Positions 47,432 through 50,574 of a DNA stretch of 50,574 nt are shown here, piece after piece (the stretch's first letter is position 1; the number at the start of each line of letters is the position of its first letter). This DNA is from Patescibacteria group bacterium (GTDB lineage Bacteria; Patescibacteriota; Minisyncoccia; UBA6257; 02-FULL-45-10c), in contig JAGWYA010000001.1 of NCBI GenBank assembly GCA_018969615.1, positions 118,567-169,140 on the forward strand. Reading direction: 5' to 3'. The notes under the pieces were generated by a model. That model did no database searches, had not been told where the DNA came from, and was given only the letters and a program-made list of their open reading frames with translations. Position numbers and translations under genes: made by a program.

Positions 47432-48013
47432 ATGAGCCACAGAAACAGACACCGCCGGACCATCCGGGTGATGCAGGGCTACGTGCGCGACAACCGGCCG
47501 TTCAGGAACATGACGATCGGCGTGACCGTGGAAACGGCGCGCGATCGGTTCCTGATGCTGGAGCTGCTGCGCGGCGGCGTGATCGCCGAGAGGAAGACCG
47601 AGAAGCTCGTGGTCAAGACGCAGTACCCGGGCTACATCGGGAGACTCGAGCTCGACGGGCCCTACGACCAGATGAAGCCGCTGTGCAACTTCGCGGCCCT
47701 CTGGGAGGAAGCCTCCCGGCATCCGGCGTCGGTCACGGTCGTCGAAGAGATGCAGAAGCGGCAGAACGTCATCAGCCAGAGAGACCTCTCCCCGCTGCCG
47801 TTCGTCAGCACGATCGAGGCGAGCAAGCTCGTGATGATCCGCCTGAAGATCGCGGCGATGCTGGACGCGGGATTCGATCGCAAAGCGATCGAGTACGGTC
47901 TCGTGATGTCCGATGCGAGCCTCGAGGAGGCCATCCGGGACGCGAAAAAGAGCGGGAAGGTTCCGCTCTTCAGCGAGCCGGCGCCCACGCCCGCGCTCGC
48001 GACGGCGTCGTAA
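47432..48013 (+). CDS. Hypothetical 193-aa protein (ORFan-like)
   Basis: AAGGAG SD before ATG, strong upstream promoter, downstream hairpins; no family recognised. Confidence 0.75.
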   Translation: MSHRNRHRRTIRVMQGYVRDNRPFRNMTIGVTVETARDRFLMLELLRGGVIAERKTEKLVVKTQYPGYIGRLELDGPYDQMKPLCNFAALWEEASRHPASVTVVEEMQKRQNVISQRDLSPLPFVSTIEASKLVMIRLKIAAMLDAGFDRKAIEYGLVMSDASLEEAIRDAKKSGKVPLFSEPAPTPALATAS

Positions 48014-48054
48014 TGCAATAAAAAAGCGCGATCTCACGAACGCGCTCGGGGTAC

Positions 48055-48087
48055 CCCGGCTGCTCTGCTAAAAGCAGAGCAGCCGGG
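48055..48087 (+). terminator. 14-bp perfect hairpin
   Basis: CCCGGCTGCTCTGC-taaaa-GCAGAGCAGCCGGG; followed by C/T-rich tract rather than clean T-run. Confidence 0.6.
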
Positions 48088-48146
48088 CCCCTCCCCTCCT
48101 CTCATTTCTCCTTCTGCTTCCTTGTTCTTTCCAGTTTTCAAACCAA

Positions 48147-48178
48147 TCCCTCCGACATTCGGAGGGACTTTTTATTTT
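48147..48178 (+). terminator. Rho-independent terminator
   Basis: TCCCTCCGA-cat-TCGGAGGGA-CTTTTTATTTTT. Confidence 0.88.
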
Positions 48179-48296
48179 TGCCTGCTATGCTATCGCATAG
48201 CACTTACTGTATTTCAAAATGGATCCGCCCACTGCCTAAGCCGACCCTTGTCGGCTCCCCGACTGTGGTCGGGGCTGCCTACTCACCACTGCCTGT

Positions 48297-49205
48297 TTAC
48301 TTGATCTTCAAACCTTTCAATGCGGCTATCCTCTCTTTAATGGGAGGATGTGTCAGGAACAGGTTATGCATCCACGAATCTTTCTGCTTCCCCTTGAACG
48401 GATCGGCGATCCACAGATGAGCGGTCGTATTGTTCGCGCCGGGCATCGGCGTCGGATCGGCGGAGATCTTCTCAAGCGCGCTGATCAATCCCTCTGGATA
48501 CCGCGTCAGCAGCGCGCCGGATGAATCCGCAAGCAGTTCACGCTTGCGGGAGATCGCAAGCTGCATCAGCGTTCCGGCGATCGGCGCCAGGATCGCGAAT
48601 ATGATCCCTAAAACCAACATGAGTCCGCCCATGCCGTTCTCATTGTCATTCCCCCGGCGCCCCCCGCCCCACCAGAACGATTGCATAAAAAAGTTCGAGA
48701 CCAAGGAAAGAAAACCGACCAATACCACCGCGACCGTGGACACCAGCATATCGCGGTTCCCGATATGGGAAAGCTCATGCGCGATCACGCCTTCCAGCTC
48801 GGTCCGGTCAAGGCGCTCCAGGAGGCCGGTTGTCACCGCAACGACGGCATGCTGCGGATCACGGCCTGTTGCGAACGCATTCGGCGCCGCCGTCCGGATA
48901 ATATAGATCTTCGGCACCGGGATCCCGGCCGTGATCGCAAGATTTTCAACGACATTGTACAGCTCGCGCGCATTCTCCCGGCTCACCGGCTGCGCATTCG
49001 CCATCTGCAAAACGATCTTATCCGAATACCAATAGCTCGTAACGCTCATACCGATGCTAAAGACCACCGCGAAGACCAGGATCGAAGAATTGCCGTAGAT
49101 CTGCGCGAAGACCCAGCCGATGCCGATCACCACCATCAAAAAGACCGTGAACAAAAGCCACGTCTTCCGGATGTTCGCTGTTTTATTGGTATATAAATTC
49201 GGCAT
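48297..49205 (-). CDS. htpX: M48 zinc metalloprotease HtpX
   Basis: GVIAHELSHIGNRDMLVSTVA; FATGRDPQHAVVAVTTGLLERL. Confidence 0.95.
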   Translation of the reverse strand: MPNLYTNKTANIRKTWLLFTVFLMVVIGIGWVFAQIYGNSSILVFAVVFSIGMSVTSYWYSDKIVLQMANAQPVSRENARELYNVVENLAITAGIPVPKIYIIRTAAPNAFATGRDPQHAVVAVTTGLLERLDRTELEGVIAHELSHIGNRDMLVSTVAVVLVGFLSLVSNFFMQSFWWGGGRRGNDNENGMGGLMLVLGIIFAILAPIAGTLMQLAISRKRELLADSSGALLTRYPEGLISALEKISADPTPMPGANNTTAHLWIADPFKGKQKDSWMHNLFLTHPPIKERIAALKGLKIK

Positions 49206-49216
49206 AGGGAGGAAAA

Positions 49217-49259
49217 GTTCTACTTGTTCTAACGTTCTAATGTTCTAATTGTTAGCATG
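49217..49259 (+). repeat. Tandem GTTCTA-type 8-9-mers (left flank of 4HB gene)
   Basis: GTTCTACTT GTTCTAAC GTTCTAAT GTTCTAATT GTTAGCATG. Confidence 0.85.
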
Positions 49260-49631
49260 ATTATCCTTTGTTAGATATTTATCAAGGGCAATAAGTTTAA
49301 AATACAGTTCCTGGATAAGCTTTTCGAGATCGTGATACTTTTGAGTATTTATATATTTTTGACCAAGACTTATTTCGAGACATGTGAGAACTTCCATAAG
49401 CGACCCAAGTGCGATCCTGACAAAAGATGCAAAATCCTTTTTTGTCCTTCGATTACTCCCCTCGGCAATATTGAGCGGGATCGATATTGCCGCTCTGCGA
49501 ACCTGCGAAGTAAGGGCGAACTTTTCATCAGAAGGAAACTGCCTGGTAAGATCGTAGATCTTATTCACAAGATCCATTCCCAACTTCCAAACAGTCAATT
49601 TCCGAAAGCTATAATCAGCGTACTGATCCAT
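49245..49631 (-). CDS. Four-helix bundle protein (S23/IVP family)
   Basis: FRKLTVWKLGMDLVNKIYDLTRQFPSDEKFALTSQVRRAAISIPLNIAEGSNRRTKKDFASFVRIALGSLMEVLTCLEIS. Confidence 0.95.
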   Translation of the reverse strand: MDQYADYSFRKLTVWKLGMDLVNKIYDLTRQFPSDEKFALTSQVRRAAISIPLNIAEGSNRRTKKDFASFVRIALGSLMEVLTCLEISLGQKYINTQKYHDLEKLIQELYFKLIALDKYLTKDNHANN

Positions 49632-49642
49632 AGATCATTCCT

Positions 49643-49678
49643 CACTACAACATCTACAACAACTGGAACATCTAGAAC
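49643..49678 (-). repeat. Four exact-period 9-mers (right flank of 4HB gene), inverted relative to left flank
   Basis: Minus strand GTTCTAGAT GTTCCAGTT GTTGTAGAT GTTGTAGTG. Confidence 0.85.
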
Positions 49679-50226
49679 TTCACTTTGACCGGCTCGCGTT
49701 CCGTCTCCGTCGTCTCGAAATACTTCTGTGCCGTGAAATGGAACATGCCGGCAAGCATATTCGTCGGGAAGCTCTGGATCTTCGTATTGAGGTCCATCAC
49801 CATCGTGTTATAGAACCGGCGGGACGCCTGGATCTTGTTCTCGGTGTCCGCAAGCTCGCGCTGGAGGTCCAAGAAGTTCGCGTTCGCTTTCAGGTCCGGA
49901 TAGTTCTCCGATACCGCGAAAAGCGTTTTTAATGTGTTCGAAAGCTGATTCTCCGCCTGATCGCGCTCGAGCGGAGTTCCGTTCGCCTGCATAGCCGCCG
50001 TCCGAGCCTTGGTGACATTTTCAAGCACGCCCCGCTCATGCGCCATATAGCCCTTCACCGCCTCCACGAGGTTCGGGATAAGGTCATACCGGCGCTTCAA
50101 CTGCACATCGATATCTGAAAGCGCCTCCTGGGCACGATTACGCAAACGAACCAGACTGTTGAACATTGCGATCACCCACAAGACCAGCACGACAACTACT
50201 GCGAGAACAATAAAAAGTGTATTCAT
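49672..50226 (-). CDS. lemA: LemA family protein
   Basis: MNTLFIVLAVVVVLVLWVIAMFNSLVRLRNRAQEALSDIDVQLKRRYDLIPNLVEAVKGYMAHE; start at internal Met. Confidence 0.95.
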   Translation of the reverse strand: MNTLFIVLAVVVVLVLWVIAMFNSLVRLRNRAQEALSDIDVQLKRRYDLIPNLVEAVKGYMAHERGVLENVTKARTAAMQANGTPLERDQAENQLSNTLKTLFAVSENYPDLKANANFLDLQRELADTENKIQASRRFYNTMVMDLNTKIQSFPTNMLAGMFHFTAQKYFETTETEREPVKVKF

Positions 50227-50283
50227 ATTTCTTAGTATATACCTCCTTATACGAAAGATAAAATGTCCGTGGTGCAAGAAAAA

Positions 50284-50305
50284 CTCCCCGATCTTCATCG
50301 GGGAG
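50284..50305 (-). terminator. Rho-independent terminator
   Basis: Minus strand CTCCCCGAT-GAAG-ATCGGGGAG-TTTTTC. Confidence 0.88.
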
Positions 50306-50311
50306 CTTGAA

Positions 50312-50569
50312 TTAATTGGAGGTCAGACCGAGCTTCGGATCATCGTCTTTCAAAAGACCAAGCGAGCGGGCCTTTGCGAGAAACTCTTCCGTCTCCCGCT
50401 TGTTCTTGAACCGTTCCGAGGCCGCCTGTTCAAGTGATCCCTGAAGAGTTCCTGAGATCACCGCAGAAAGCAGCTCGAGCTCGGGGCCGGAGAATTGCTT
50501 CGCATTCAACTGATAGTCCTCAAACGCGGCATACGCGATCGGAAACGCATCCTTCACGATCTGCGCCAT
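50312..50569 (-). CDS. Hypothetical protein, possibly continuing beyond window
   Basis: ORF reaching within 5 nt of window end, followed by terminator. Confidence 0.55.
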   Translation of the reverse strand: MAQIVKDAFPIAYAAFEDYQLNAKQFSGPELELLSAVISGTLQGSLEQAASERFKNKRETEEFLAKARSLGLLKDDDPKLGLTSN

Positions 50570-50574
50570 CGCTT

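Noticed and set aside
47402-48037. 211-aa minus-strand ORF overlapping the 47432-48013 ORFan
   Set aside because: The plus-strand ORF has promoter, SD and 3' hairpins; the minus ORF shows Arg/His/Leu shadow composition.
48178-48420. 80-aa and 60-aa plus ORFs over the repeat cluster (48122-48420)
   Set aside because: Traverse hairpins, tandem repeats and the htpX 3' end; no signals.
49217-49678. Possible CRISPR-like array around the four-helix-bundle gene
   Set aside because: Units are only 8-9 bp with no unique spacers, and the two arrays are inverted relative to each other; not CRISPR architecture.

Overview
This 50.6 kb window looks chromosomal, with moderate-to-high GC. It probably comes from a Candidate Phyla Radiation (Patescibacteria, Parcubacteria-like) bacterium. 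That placement is an inference from three things: the S10-spc ribosomal cluster lacks uL30, there are genes resembling families common in CPR genomes, and short insulated transcription units are scattered among housekeeping operons. The core content is gltX (cut by the left edge), murG, ftsW, an N-acyl-D-amino-acid deacylase, a VirD4/TraG-like ATPase, two GT39-type membrane glycosyltransferases, ychF, MPG, ftsQ-like, alr, serS, lysS, greA, map, adk, secY, the S10/spc ribosomal genes, tuf, fusA, rpsG, rpsL, S41 and M50 proteases, an SIS-domain isomerase, htpX and lemA, plus one tRNA-Ser(GGA). I found no CRISPR array, rRNA or recognisable transposase. The observations most worth a second look are: (i) a cloverleaf-like structured RNA directly 3' of fusA; (ii) a solitary four-helix-bundle (S23/IVP-family) gene between lemA and htpX, bounded by inverted arrays of ~9-bp GTTCTA-type repeats that contain the stop codons of both lemA and the 4HB gene; (iii) an AT-rich two-gene cassette of a ClpP-like protease and a HEPN-like protein; (iv) an archaemetzincin-like membrane metalloprotease with serines in place of the structural cysteines; (v) an inverted tRNA 3' fragment beside tRNA-Ser and an atypical ORFan; and (vi) uncharacterised genes inserted into the str operon. 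All calls come from reading the sequence and the supplied ORFs. No database search or folding program was run.
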